Shown: piece after piece, positions 33,481 through 41,957 of the stretch
How the letters are laid out: each line of letters begins with the position of its first letter
Position numbering within the stretch: the first letter of the stretch is position 1
Source: Frigoribacterium sp. PvP032
Lineage (GTDB): Bacteria > Actinomycetota > Actinomycetes > Actinomycetales > Microbacteriaceae
Reading direction: 5' to 3'
Assembly: GCF_017833035.1 (NCBI RefSeq)
Contig: NZ_JAFIBM010000001.1
Location: forward strand, 310,001-374,000
Length of the DNA: 64,000 nt
Program-made: the position numbers and the translations under genes
Notes under the pieces: model-generated
What the model saw: the letters and a program-made list of their open reading frames with translations, nothing else
Database searches by the model: none
Told to the model about the DNA's origin: nothing

Positions 33481-34374
33481 ATGAGAACGACACGAGCAGC
33501 CCTCATCACCAAGACCCCTGCCCGCACACCCTCCAGCCGCACGCCCTCCGCCCGCGCGGCCCTCACCGGCGCGGCGCTCGCCGTCGCCGTGCTCGGCGTC
33601 ACCGCCGGCTGCACGTCCGGCACCGCGGAGGCGGAGGGCACGGCCCCCACGGTGACCGTCACGTCCACCCCCGATCCCGTCCCGTCCGAGTCGGCGACGT
33701 CGACCGCGTCGCCGGCGGTCGAGCTCGTCCGCGAGTACCTCGACGCCGCGGCGGCCGGGGACGCGGCCGCCGCCTGGGCCCTGCTGACGCCCGAGGCGCA
33801 GGCCTTCTACCCGTCCGAGCAGCAGTTCACGTCCGCCTTCGGCCGCGACGGCACGGTGACGCCCGAGGCGGCCGGCCAGCTCGCCGGTGCGACCTTCGAC
33901 GAGGCCGAGGCCCTCGAGGGCGCCGTCACCGTCGTCAGCGCGACGACCGACGCGGAGGCCGACGCGTGGGTCGTCCGCGAGTCGTCGGCGGGCCTCCGCA
34001 TCGACGACGCCGGGGTGCCGTCGACCGGCGACTCCGTCTACGAGTGGACCAACCCTGCCGCAGGGGCGGAGGACGTGCAGTCCGACGCGGGCGCCGCCTC
34101 CTTCGACGACTCGGCTCCGGCCTCCCTCTCGTTCGCGTCGCCGGCCTCGGCCGACGCGACGGGGCCGTCCACGGTGGGCTACCCGACCGGCCTCTTCGCC
34201 TTCGTCGACGGGGTCGAGACGCCCGTCGACGAGCCCGTCTCGGCCGGCTCGGGCAGGGAGTTCACGATCCCGGTGGGCTCGGCCTCGACCGACGGGGCCC
34301 CACGCGGGCTGACCGTCGTGTGGCAGGTGGGCGACGCACCGGCGTCCTTCCGCAGCAGCACGGTGCTGCTCTGA
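33481..34374 (+). CDS. Secreted lipoprotein of unknown function
   Basis: 297 aa. Basic N-terminus and hydrophobic stretch end in lipobox VTAGC; then a Ser/Thr/Pro linker and a DUF4878/nuclear-transport-factor-like segment (VELVREYLDAAAAGDAAAAWALLTPEAQAFY). C-terminal half is acidic and beta-like. Leaderless start 7 nt after TACCGT. Function unknown. Confidence 0.75.
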   Translation: MRTTRAALITKTPARTPSSRTPSARAALTGAALAVAVLGVTAGCTSGTAEAEGTAPTVTVTSTPDPVPSESATSTASPAVELVREYLDAAAAGDAAAAWALLTPEAQAFYPSEQQFTSAFGRDGTVTPEAAGQLAGATFDEAEALEGAVTVVSATTDAEADAWVVRESSAGLRIDDAGVPSTGDSVYEWTNPAAGAEDVQSDAGAASFDDSAPASLSFASPASADATGPSTVGYPTGLFAFVDGVETPVDEPVSAGSGREFTIPVGSASTDGAPRGLTVVWQVGDAPASFRSSTVLL

Positions 34375-34486
34375 CGGCGACGGTGACGGCAGCGGCGGCG
34401 GCGACGGCGGCAGCTGCCGCGCCCGCCGCTGTCCGTCCGGCGCACTGACCCCCACCGTGCCCGTCCAGGCAGGTAGCCTCGCACTC

Positions 34487-35152
34487 ATGGACGACAGCGA
34501 CCTCGCGGGCTCCCTGCTCGCGGCCCTGCCCGTGTCGGGGGTGTCCGTCGCGACGATGGGCGGGCTGCTGCGCACCGAGACGGTGTCGGCGAGCGACCCG
34601 GTCGCGGCGCGGCTCGACGAGCTGCAGTTCGACCTCGGCGAGGGGCCCTGCTGGGACGCCGTCAGCGAGCGCCGCCCCGTCTTCGAGGCCAACCTCAGGA
34701 TCGCGCCGCGTCGCACCTGGCCGGCCTTCTCCCGGGCCCTGCTCGAACACGGCTCCGTCGAGGCCCTGCACGCGTTCCCCCTGCTGCTCGGGCCCCTCGC
34801 CCTCGGCGCGATGGAGCTCTGGTGCGACCGCCCGGGCGACCTCCCCGACGAGAGCGCGCGCCGCGCCTCCGCCCTGGCCGGGCAGGTCAGCCGCCACCTG
34901 CTGCGGCGCGCGGTCAGCGACGTGGCGGACGACCAGGCCGAGGAGGTGCGGGTCGACAAGTACTCCCGGCGTCGCATCCACCAGGCGACCGGCATGGTGC
35001 TCGCCCAGGCCGACCTCTCGGCCGAGGACGCCGAGCTGCTGCTGCAGGGCCACGCCTTCGCGGAGGGCGTGCCGATGAGTGAGGTCGCCGACGCCGTGCT
35101 CTCGGGCCGGCTCCGCTTCTCCTCCGAGCCCGACGGGATCGAGGAGCGATGA
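34487..35152 (+). CDS. GAF-ANTAR domain regulator
   Basis: 221 aa. GAF-like sensor (LDELQFDLGEGPCWDAVSE...VEALHAFPLLLG) and C-terminal ANTAR RNA-binding domain (RRRIHQATGMVLAQADLSAEDAELLLQGHAF). ANTAR proteins prevent termination by binding paired hairpins in mRNA leaders. ATG 7 nt after TAGCCT (leaderless). Stop overlaps the start of a second GAF-ANTAR gene. Confidence 0.9.
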   Translation: MDDSDLAGSLLAALPVSGVSVATMGGLLRTETVSASDPVAARLDELQFDLGEGPCWDAVSERRPVFEANLRIAPRRTWPAFSRALLEHGSVEALHAFPLLLGPLALGAMELWCDRPGDLPDESARRASALAGQVSRHLLRRAVSDVADDQAEEVRVDKYSRRRIHQATGMVLAQADLSAEDAELLLQGHAFAEGVPMSEVADAVLSGRLRFSSEPDGIEER

Positions 35153-35886
35153 GCGACGCCGGCCGCGACGCCACAGGGGAGGCCGGCCGCGAGGCCGTGC
35201 TCGTCGACACCTTCGCCGCCCTGGCCGACAGCCTCGTCGCCGGGTTCGACGTCATCGAGCTGCTGCAGACGCTCGTCGAGACCTGCCAGCGGGTGCTCGA
35301 CGTCGATGAGGCGGGCATCCTGCTGGCCGACGACGAGGGCGACCTCGAGGTCGTCGCGTCGACCAGCGAGGCGAGCACCCTCGTCGAGACCATGCAGCTC
35401 GACGCCCGGTCCGGCCCCTGCTGGACGAGCTTCACGACCGCCGAGCCCGTCTCGCTGCCCGACGTCGACGTCGACGAGGCGCGCTGGCCCGAGTTCGCGG
35501 GCGTCGCCCGGCAGCAGGGCTTCCGCTCGGTGCACGCCGTGCCGCTGCGCCTCCGCGGCACCGTCATCGGCACCCTCAACCTGCTCCGCACCTCCGTCGG
35601 TGCCCTCAACGAGCGCGACGTGCGGGTCGCTCAGGCGCTCGCCGACGTCGCGACGATCGGCATCCTGCAGGAACGCACCCTGCGCGAGAGCGCCGTCGTG
35701 CAGAAGCAGCTGCAGGGCGCCCTCGACACCCGTGTCGTCATCGAGCAGGCCAAGGGCGTCGTGGCGCACGTGCGGGGCGTGACCACGGACGAGGCGTTCG
35801 TCCTGATCCGCCGCCACGCCCGCGACCACCGGCTGAAGCTGGCCGACGTCGCCGCGCAGCTCGTGGAGCGCCGCCTGACGCTGTAG
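35149..35886 (+). CDS. Second GAF-ANTAR domain regulator
   Basis: 245 aa. GAF domain (VETCQRVLDVDEAGILLADDEGDLEVVASTSE...VPLRLRGTVIGTLNLLR) and a canonical ANTAR domain (VVIEQAKGVVAHVRGVTTDEAFVLIRRHARD). Overlaps the first by ATGA and has GAGGAG upstream. The two are paralogues that may form a heterodimer. RNA targets not visible nearby. Confidence 0.93.
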   Translation: MSDAGRDATGEAGREAVLVDTFAALADSLVAGFDVIELLQTLVETCQRVLDVDEAGILLADDEGDLEVVASTSEASTLVETMQLDARSGPCWTSFTTAEPVSLPDVDVDEARWPEFAGVARQQGFRSVHAVPLRLRGTVIGTLNLLRTSVGALNERDVRVAQALADVATIGILQERTLRESAVVQKQLQGALDTRVVIEQAKGVVAHVRGVTTDEAFVLIRRHARDHRLKLADVAAQLVERRLTL

Positions 35887-35938
35887 CGCTGCGCTGCACT
35901 GCGCTGCGCCGCGACGCGCCGTGCGCCCACGTCGTGCT

Positions 35939-36006
35939 CCGCACCCGGCGAACCCGCGCACACCCCTCGGCGCGAGCGCGGGTCTGCGCGGGTCCCGAGG
36001 GTGCGG
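35939..36006. repeat. Family A palindromic element, copy 3 (68 bp)
   Basis: CCGCACCC...GGGTGCGG arms, inner ACCCGCGCACACCCCTC. Gapless with the others. Between the ANTAR operon and the acyl-CoA-dehydrogenase-like gene. Confidence 0.88.
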
Positions 36007-36087
36007 ACGCCGCTCGCACGGCGAACGGAGCGGCGTCGGGTCGCGCCTCCGTGAACCGCGACGACGGCAGCGCCGTACATTCGAGAG

Positions 36088-37224
36088 ATGCTCCTCTCGC
36101 ACGAGGTCGATCCCCGGTCGGCCACGGCTGTCGTCCGCGCACGCCTGCCGCGCACGGTCGCCGACTCCCTCGCCCTCGCCGCCGACCTGACCAGCCGAGG
36201 AGGTGCGGCGCCCGTCCCCGGAGCAGGCTCCACCGCCGACCTGTGGCTGGCCCTCGCCACCCTCGCGGCCCACGACGTCGGAGCGGCCAGGGCCGTCGAG
36301 CCGCACCTCGACGCCGTCGCGATCCTCGACCAGGCGCGGGAGGCAGGCGTGGTCGCGTTGCCGGCCCGCGCCTCCTCGTCCGAGCGGTTCACCTGGGGAG
36401 TGTTCGCGGCCGAGGGGCCCGGCGCGAAGCTCGTCGCGGAGCCGGTCGAGCCGTCGGCCGACGCGGGTGCCGACGCGGGCGCCTCGGGTGCTCGCGAGCC
36501 GGCCGGCGCCTCCTGGACCCTCAGCGGCACGAAGCCGTGGTGCTCGCTCGCGGGAGTCCTCGACGGCGCCCTCGTGACCGCCTGGGTCGGCGACGAGCGT
36601 CGCCTGTTCGCCGTCGACCTGCGCCAGGCCGGCGTCGAGGTCGTGCCCGGCGCCTGGCACGCGCGCGGGCTCGTCGAGATCCCGTCGGGGCCGGTGGCGT
36701 TCGAGGCCGTGCCGGCGACGCCTGTCGGAGAGCCCGGCTGGTACCTCCGCCGCCCCGGCTTCGAGTGGGGCGGCATCGCCGTCGCCGCCTGCTGGTACGG
36801 CGGGGCGGTCGGCGTGGCCGGCGCCCTCCTGAGGTCGGCCGTCGCGCGTGAGCCCGATCCGTGGCTGCTGCGGGCGCTCGGCGTCGTCGACGAGCGTCTC
36901 GGCGACGCGCGTCGCGCACTCGAGGAGGCGGCCGTCGCCGTCGACTCCGGCCGTGCCGTCGGGCAGGAGGCGCGGCTCCTGGCGAAGAGGACGCGCGCGA
37001 CGGTCGCCTACGCGGCCGAGGACGTGCTCGCCGCCGTCGGGGGAGCGCTCGGCCCGGCGCCGCTCGCTTCGGACCCGGAGCACGCCAAGCGCGTCGCCGA
37101 CCTCGAGCTGTACCTCCGGCAGCGGCACGCCCTCAAGGACGACGCGTCGCTCGGCGGAGCCGTGCGCGACGCGGCCGTCGCCTCTGCTGCCACCGCCGGC
37201 ACCGCCGGGATCGCCCCGTGGTGA
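36088..37224 (+). CDS. Acyl-CoA dehydrogenase-like protein
   Basis: 378 aa. Flavin-dependent dehydrogenase fold: SWTLSGTKPWCSLAG (middle domain) and a C-terminal helical domain (ARRALEEAAVAVDSGRAVGQEARLLAKRTRA...LYLRQRHALKDD). It is shorter than housekeeping enzymes and lacks the usual WITN motif and catalytic Glu context I can identify. Leaderless start 6 nt after TACATT. Overlaps the downstream fusion gene by GTGA, so it works with it. Confidence 0.75.
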   Translation: MLLSHEVDPRSATAVVRARLPRTVADSLALAADLTSRGGAAPVPGAGSTADLWLALATLAAHDVGAARAVEPHLDAVAILDQAREAGVVALPARASSSERFTWGVFAAEGPGAKLVAEPVEPSADAGADAGASGAREPAGASWTLSGTKPWCSLAGVLDGALVTAWVGDERRLFAVDLRQAGVEVVPGAWHARGLVEIPSGPVAFEAVPATPVGEPGWYLRRPGFEWGGIAVAACWYGGAVGVAGALLRSAVAREPDPWLLRALGVVDERLGDARRALEEAAVAVDSGRAVGQEARLLAKRTRATVAYAAEDVLAAVGGALGPAPLASDPEHAKRVADLELYLRQRHALKDDASLGGAVRDAAVASAATAGTAGIAPW

Positions 37225-38885
37225 GCTTCGACGCCCGCGAGCCCGGCACCTCCGTGGCGACCTGGCGCTCCGACCCGCGCTGGGCGACCCTGCCCGCACC
37301 GCGTCCCCTCGATCCAGCGACCGTGCCCGCCGTCGCCGAGCCGGACGTGCCCGGCGCGTTCGACCTGGTGGGCGCCTCCGGGCCTGTGGTCGTCCTCGCC
37401 GCGCACCCCGACGACGAGACCCTGGGCGCCGGCTCCCTGATCGCGCAGCTCGTGCGGCACGGCCGTGCCGTGACGGTCGTCGTCGTGACCGACGGGGCGG
37501 CGTCGCACCCGCGCTCGACGTCGACGTCTGCCGGGTCGCTGCGCGAGCTGCGCCTGGCCGAGGCCCGGGCCGCGCTCGACGAGCTGGCCGGGCTCGGCGG
37601 TTCCTCCGAGCTCGCCGGTCTCGCCGGCTCCGGCACCGCGATCGAGCTCATCGCCCTGGGCGTCGCCGACGGAGCCCTTCGTGAGGCCCGCGACGACGTC
37701 CGCCGCCAGCTCGGCGACCTGCTCGCCGAGCGTCGGCCCGTGCTCGTCGTCGCCCCGTGGCGGGGCGACGGGCACCGCGACCACCGGGTGCTCGGCGAGG
37801 TCGCGGCGGAGCTCGTGGGAGGCGACGGGTCCGCACTGCCGGACGCCCGCCTCCTCGAGTACCCGATCTGGATGTGGCACTGGGGCGGGCCCGACCACCC
37901 GGACGTGCCGTGGGACGCGCTCGTGCGCGTCGACGGCGACGAGGAGGCGGGCCTCGCGAAGCAGCGCGCGCTCGCCCGGTACTCGTCGCAGGTGCAGCCC
38001 CTTAGCGACCGGCCCGGAGACGAGGCCGTGCTGCGGCCCGACTTCGTCGAGCACTTCGTCGGCGGCGCGGAGGTCTTCGTCGAGGCTCCCGCTCCCGCTC
38101 CCGCTCCCGACCCCGCGCCTGCGCCTGCGCCCGCGCCCGCGCCCGCAGTTTCCCTCGAGGGCGGGTCGTCTTCGTCGAGGGCGGGTCGTGCGGAACCCGC
38201 CCTCGACGCAGCCGACCCGCCCTCGACGGACAGCACGCTCGCACTCGCACCTGCGCCTGAGCGCGTGCCCGCCGACACGCTCGCGCCCTCGTTCGACGCG
38301 ACGCACGCTCGCCGCGACGACCCGTGGGGCGTCACGACGCGCTGGTACGAGCGCCGCAAGCGCGCGCTCGTGCTCGCCTCCCTGCCCGACGAGCGACTCG
38401 GCCGTGTGCTCGAGATCGGCTGCTCGATCGGCGTCGTGACCGAGCAGCTGGCCCTCCGTGCGGACACCGTCCTGGCCGTCGACGTGTCGTCGGTCGCCGT
38501 CGAGCGTGCCCGCGAACGCCTGGCCGCCCACCCGCACGTGCGCGTGGAGGTCGCCGACGTCTCGTCCGGCCTAGCCCAGGACGACGACGCCCTCGACCTG
38601 GTCGTGCTCGGCGAGGTCGGCTACTACCTGGCGCCCGAGGCGCTCGCTACGCTGCTCGCCGACGTCGACCGGGTGCTCGCGCCCGGCGGCTCGCTCGTCG
38701 CCTGCCACTGGCGGCACGGCGCCGACGACTTCGCGCAGGGAGGCGACGAGGTGCACGAGCAGCTCGCCGCCTGGGCCAGGGGCGCCGGCCTGACACGCGT
38801 GGTCGGCCACGTCGAGGAGGACTTCCTGCTCGACGTCCTCTCGCGCGACCCCCGCTCGGTCGCGACCCGGACGGGCCTCCGATGA
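37221..38885 (+). CDS. Bifunctional PIG-L deacetylase / SAM-dependent methyltransferase
   Basis: 554 aa. N-terminal PIG-L domain (about 45-280) with zinc motif AAHPDDETLGAG and GHRDHRVLG, as in N-acetyl-sugar deacetylases; a linker with (AP)n repeats and a translated family-B palindrome (about 312-335); C-terminal NodS-like class I methyltransferase (about 365-554) with LEIGCSIGVVTEQLA and LVVLGEVGYYL. GTG start overlaps the preceding stop; stop overlaps the GT2 start (ATGA). The deacetylase and N-methyltransferase pairing suggests stepwise modification of an amino sugar. Substrate unknown. Confidence 0.85.
   Translation: MSFDAREPGTSVATWRSDPRWATLPAPRPLDPATVPAVAEPDVPGAFDLVGASGPVVVLAAHPDDETLGAGSLIAQLVRHGRAVTVVVVTDGAASHPRSTSTSAGSLRELRLAEARAALDELAGLGGSSELAGLAGSGTAIELIALGVADGALREARDDVRRQLGDLLAERRPVLVVAPWRGDGHRDHRVLGEVAAELVGGDGSALPDARLLEYPIWMWHWGGPDHPDVPWDALVRVDGDEEAGLAKQRALARYSSQVQPLSDRPGDEAVLRPDFVEHFVGGAEVFVEAPAPAPAPDPAPAPAPAPAPAVSLEGGSSSSRAGRAEPALDAADPPSTDSTLALAPAPERVPADTLAPSFDATHARRDDPWGVTTRWYERRKRALVLASLPDERLGRVLEIGCSIGVVTEQLALRADTVLAVDVSSVAVERARERLAAHPHVRVEVADVSSGLAQDDDALDLVVLGEVGYYLAPEALATLLADVDRVLAPGGSLVACHWRHGADDFAQGGDEVHEQLAAWARGAGLTRVVGHVEEDFLLDVLSRDPRSVATRTGLR
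38156..38225. repeat. Family B element inside a coding region (70 bp)
   Basis: The complete 12-8-12-6-12-8-12 design (one mismatch) translated in frame as LEGGSSSSRAGRAEPALDAAD with flanking residues, in the linker between the PIG-L and methyltransferase domains. The other two complete copies are intergenic, 3' of genes. Confidence 0.92.
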
Positions 38886-39715
38886 CCGCGCAGCGCACGA
38901 CCCCGCAGCGCACGACCCCGCCGCGGATCGCGGGCGTCGCGGTCGTCGTCCCCGCGCGCGACGAGGCCGAGCTGATCGCGCGGTGCCTGGCCTCGATCCG
39001 GGAGGCGCGCCTCCTGCTGGCCGGTCGTGTCGCAGCAGGCAGCCCGGCAGCCGGCAGCCCGGCAGCTGGCAGCCCGGCCGCTGGCAGCCCGGCCGCAGCG
39101 GCAGGGCAGGCCCGAGACGAGGAGGTGCGGGTCGTCACGGTCGTCGTCGCCGACGACTGCTCGGACGACACGGCCGCGATCGCGGCCGCCGTGCCGGACG
39201 TGACGGTGGTCGAGACCCGCCTCCGCTCCGTCGGTGCCGCCCGCTCGGAGGGCGCCAGGGTCGCCTTCGCCCGGCTCGCCGAGCTCGGCGTCGCCCCCGA
39301 CGCCGTCTGGCTGGCCGCGACGGACGCGGACTCGGCCGTCCCGCCCGCGTGGCTGACGTCGCAGCTCGACCTCGCCGACCGCGAGGGCGCCGACGTGGTC
39401 GTGGGGACGGTGCGCCCCGACTTCGCCGACCTGTCGGACGCCCAGGTCGCGGCCTGGCTGTCGCGGCACACCCCCGGTCGCCCGAACGGGCACGTGCACG
39501 GCGCCAACCTCGGCCTGCGCGCGACGGTCTACGACGCCGCCGGCGGCTTCGGCGACCTCGACCTGCACGAGGACGTCGAGCTCGTCGCCCGCGCCCGCGC
39601 CGCCGGGGCGGTCGTCGTCGCGTCGGAGGCCGGGGAGGTCCTCACGTCGGGCCGCCAGGTCGGCCGGACCCGCGGCGGCTACGCCGGCTACCTCGCGCAC
39701 GACCTGCTCGCGTAG
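38882..39715 (+). CDS. Family 2 glycosyltransferase
   Basis: 277 aa. GT-A fold: VAVVVPARDEAELIARCL, ADDCSDDTAAIA, the metal-binding DADSAVPPAWL, GANLGLRATVYDAAGGF and catalytic DLHEDVELVARA. An AAGSP x4 insertion (residues about 53-72) from a 15-bp tandem repeat expands a surface loop. Overlaps the deacetylase-methyltransferase gene by ATGA. Likely transfers the sugar that is deacetylated/methylated by its partner. No transmembrane segment seen. Confidence 0.85.
   Translation: MTAQRTTPQRTTPPRIAGVAVVVPARDEAELIARCLASIREARLLLAGRVAAGSPAAGSPAAGSPAAGSPAAAAGQARDEEVRVVTVVVADDCSDDTAAIAAAVPDVTVVETRLRSVGAARSEGARVAFARLAELGVAPDAVWLAATDADSAVPPAWLTSQLDLADREGADVVVGTVRPDFADLSDAQVAAWLSRHTPGRPNGHVHGANLGLRATVYDAAGGFGDLDLHEDVELVARARAAGAVVVASEAGEVLTSGRQVGRTRGGYAGYLAHDLLA
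39038..39097. repeat. Four tandem 15-bp units inside the GT2 gene
   Basis: GGCAGCCCGGCAGCC x4 with third-position drift, encoding AAGSP repeats. In-frame expansion or contraction would keep the protein intact. Confidence 0.9.
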
Positions 39716-39742
39716 CCGCGGCCGCGGCCGCTTCCGCGTCGC

Positions 39743-40234
39743 CTAGGCCTGCTGCGGCAGCGCCGCCTCGATCACGCCGACGATCGCGGGGTCGTCGGGC
39801 TCGGTCGTCGGCCGGAAGCGGTGCACGTCGCCCGACGGCGTGACGACGAACTTCTCGAAGTTCCACTTCACCTTGCCGGCCTTGCCCTCGGCGTCGGCGG
39901 TCTTCTTCAGCTCCGTGTAGAGCGGGTGCTCGGAGCGTCCGTTGACGCGCACCTTCTCCATCATCGGGAACGTCACGCCCCACGTCGCCGAGCAGTACTC
40001 GTCGATGGCCTCCGACGAGCCGAGCTCCTGCAGGAACTGGTTGCTGGGGAACCCGACGACGGTGAAGCCGCGCTCGCCGTAGGTCTTCTGCAGCTGCTCG
40101 AGCTTCTCGTACTGCGGAGCGAGCCCGCAGCGCGACGCCACGTTCACGACGAGCACCACCTTGTCGGTGAAGGCGCCGAAGCGGGTGTGCTCGCCGCGGA
40201 GGGTGGTCAGGTCGATGTCGTCGAGGTCGCTCAT
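39743..40234 (-). CDS. Glutathione-peroxidase-family thiol peroxidase
   Basis: 163 aa. Catalytic Cys36 (NVASRCGL; Cys not Sec), Gln66 (FPSNQF), Trp124 (KWNFEKF) are present; Cys81 (DEYCSATW) sits at the resolving-cysteine position of thioredoxin-dependent members. Reduces peroxides, probably with thioredoxin. ATG 40234 lies 7 nt after TAGCGT (leaderless), favoured over an upstream in-frame GTG. Overlaps no neighbour. Confidence 0.92.
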   Translation of the reverse strand: MSDLDDIDLTTLRGEHTRFGAFTDKVVLVVNVASRCGLAPQYEKLEQLQKTYGERGFTVVGFPSNQFLQELGSSEAIDEYCSATWGVTFPMMEKVRVNGRSEHPLYTELKKTADAEGKAGKVKWNFEKFVVTPSGDVHRFRPTTEPDDPAIVGVIEAALPQQA

Positions 40235-40254
40235 GGGCGCGACGCTACTCGCAC

Positions 40255-40290
40255 ACCCGACGAGCGACCCGACGAGCGACCCGACGAGCG
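40255..40290. repeat. Three tandem 12-bp units upstream of the peroxidase
   Basis: ACCCGACGAGCG x3, perfect. Read on the minus strand in the peroxidase frame they would encode a repeated GSLV signal-like segment, which I do not believe is translated. Confidence 0.85.
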
Positions 40291-40403
40291 CGACCTGCCG
40301 AACGACTTGACGAGCCGCCTCCGCCACAGCACGTCCCCCGTCCTCTCGTCAACCCCCTCCTCGCGACTTGTCCCGGCCCCGGCGGCCCGCCAAGATCAGA
40401 GGG

Positions 40404-41366
40404 ATGTCCGCCGACCCCCGACGCCGAGTCCTGGTGGAGGCGCAGGGCGACGACCTCGCCGGGGCCGCCCGGTTCTTCGGCTCGGGCTACGGCGAGGTGG
40501 GCGGGCTCCGCTTCGCCGAGAGCGGCGGCGTCTTCCACTGGCGGCACACGACGCGCGGCGACGGCGAGCTGACGATCCGCACGACGCACTTCTCCGGCGA
40601 CGTCACCGGCACCATCCAGCCCAGGGGCGAGCGGATCGTCCAGTGGCTCGGGCGCGGCTCGGCCGTGATGGACATCGGGCGCGACGAGGTCGTGCCCGAG
40701 ATCGGGCAGCCCGTGCCGTTCCCGCACGCCCGGCCCTTCTCGTTCCGGATGACCGACGTCGAGCAGAACCTGCTGCACCTCTCCGACAGCGTCCTCGACG
40801 AGGTCGCGTCCGCACGCGAGGACGCCTACCCGGGCTCCGTGCGCTTCGACCACACGGCCGTGATCGACGACGAGGGCCGCGCCCGCTTCAACGCCGCCCT
40901 GCGCCGCATCGCGCGGGCCTACCTCGACGACTCGTCCGACGACGCGGTGCGGGCCGAGACGGCGCGCTACGCGGCGATGATCCTGCTCGACACGTTCCCG
41001 CACACGTCCCGGCGCCTCCCCGAGGAGGTGCTGGCGCCGCGGAACGCGTCCCTCCGACAGGCGGTCGAGTACGTGCACGGCCGCGCACACGAGCCGATCA
41101 CCCCGAGCGGCGTCGCGAAGCACGCCGGCCTGACGCCGCGCGGGCTGCAGCAGGCGTTCAGCCGGCACCTCGACACGACCCCGTCCGAGTACCTGCGCGC
41201 CGTTCGGCTCGACCGCGTGCGGGACGAGCTCGTCGAGGGCAGGGCGGACACCGTGACGGTCGCCGAGGTGGCCCAGCGGTGGGCGTTCGCGCACCTGGGA
41301 CGTTTCTCCGCCTCCTACGTGCAGCGCTTCGGCGAGTACCCGCGCGAGACGCTGCACCGAGCCTGA
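40404..41366 (+). CDS. AraC family transcriptional regulator
   Basis: 320 aa. N-terminal sensor domain with FHWRHTTRGDGELTIRTTHF (a cupin-like AraC binding domain) and a C-terminal double HTH (LRQAVEYVHGRAHEPITPSGVAKHAGLTPRGLQQAFSRHL ... VAEVAQRWAFAHLGRFSASY). ATG 7 nt after CAAGAT, so the longer in-frame start at 40368 is unlikely. Inducer unknown; the following gene may be a target. Confidence 0.88.
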   Translation: MSADPRRRVLVEAQGDDLAGAARFFGSGYGEVGGLRFAESGGVFHWRHTTRGDGELTIRTTHFSGDVTGTIQPRGERIVQWLGRGSAVMDIGRDEVVPEIGQPVPFPHARPFSFRMTDVEQNLLHLSDSVLDEVASAREDAYPGSVRFDHTAVIDDEGRARFNAALRRIARAYLDDSSDDAVRAETARYAAMILLDTFPHTSRRLPEEVLAPRNASLRQAVEYVHGRAHEPITPSGVAKHAGLTPRGLQQAFSRHLDTTPSEYLRAVRLDRVRDELVEGRADTVTVAEVAQRWAFAHLGRFSASYVQRFGEYPRETLHRA

Positions 41367-41471
41367 CCCGGCCGCACCCGGCTGCGCCCGGCCCGCCGGG
41401 ATCCCGACCAGGTCGCAGGAGGTGCGGTGCGCGTACCGTGGGACGCTCGCCCCGAGAGCCGGAAGAGCCCC

Positions 41472-41876
41472 ATGAAGCGCATCAGCTACGCCGAGGACCA
41501 CCTGGTCACCGGCGACGACATCGCCGACGCGGTCATGGCCTACGCGCAGGCCCTCGCGATGAAGGGGCGGTCGGACTCGATCGAGGTCCCGGCCGTGGAC
41601 GCCGGCGGCTCACCTCGGCTCTTCACCGTCCTCATCGGGCCCGCGAGCCAGATGCTGACCTCCGACGCGCTGACCGTGGACGAGGCCAGGGGCGACGAGA
41701 TCAGGGACGAGCGCATCGTCGCCGACCTCATGGCTCGTACCGCTGCGCTGGCCGGCCCGTCGCCCGTCGCCGTGCCGCAGGGCACCGACGTCGTCGACCT
41801 CGAGACCGAGCAGTTCGGCGTCGCCGAGCTCGGCAGCGTCGCGCCGGACCAGGACGGCGACCGCCCCAGCCGTTAA
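41472..41876 (+). CDS. Hypothetical protein, 134 aa
   Basis: 134 aa, begins MKRISYAEDHLVTGDDIADAVMAYAQALAMKGRSD; acidic, soluble, mixed alpha/beta look with FTVLIGPASQML. GGAAGAG precedes the ATG, so the in-frame ATG at 41427 is not used. Follows the AraC gene by about 100 bp on the same strand. Rare TAA stop. No family recognised. Confidence 0.7.
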   Translation: MKRISYAEDHLVTGDDIADAVMAYAQALAMKGRSDSIEVPAVDAGGSPRLFTVLIGPASQMLTSDALTVDEARGDEIRDERIVADLMARTAALAGPSPVAVPQGTDVVDLETEQFGVAELGSVAPDQDGDRPSR

Positions 41877-41957
41877 CCCGGCGGCCATCTCCGCGGCACG
41901 TGTCGTGCATATGGTCGTGGCGTCCCGACGCCCGACCGCACCAGAGAGACTTCCCGC

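Noticed and set aside
33424-37299. A 1291-codon open frame on the minus strand
   Set aside because: Antisense shadow of the lipoprotein, ANTAR and ACAD-like genes, produced by high GC3; low-complexity Arg/Gly/Ala product without domains.
40235-40327. Lipoprotein-like N-terminal extension of the peroxidase (SLVGSLVGC)
   Set aside because: Encoded by a perfect 12-bp tandem repeat, begins at a weak GTG, and a -10 box 7 nt before ATG 40234 indicates a leaderless cytoplasmic protein.
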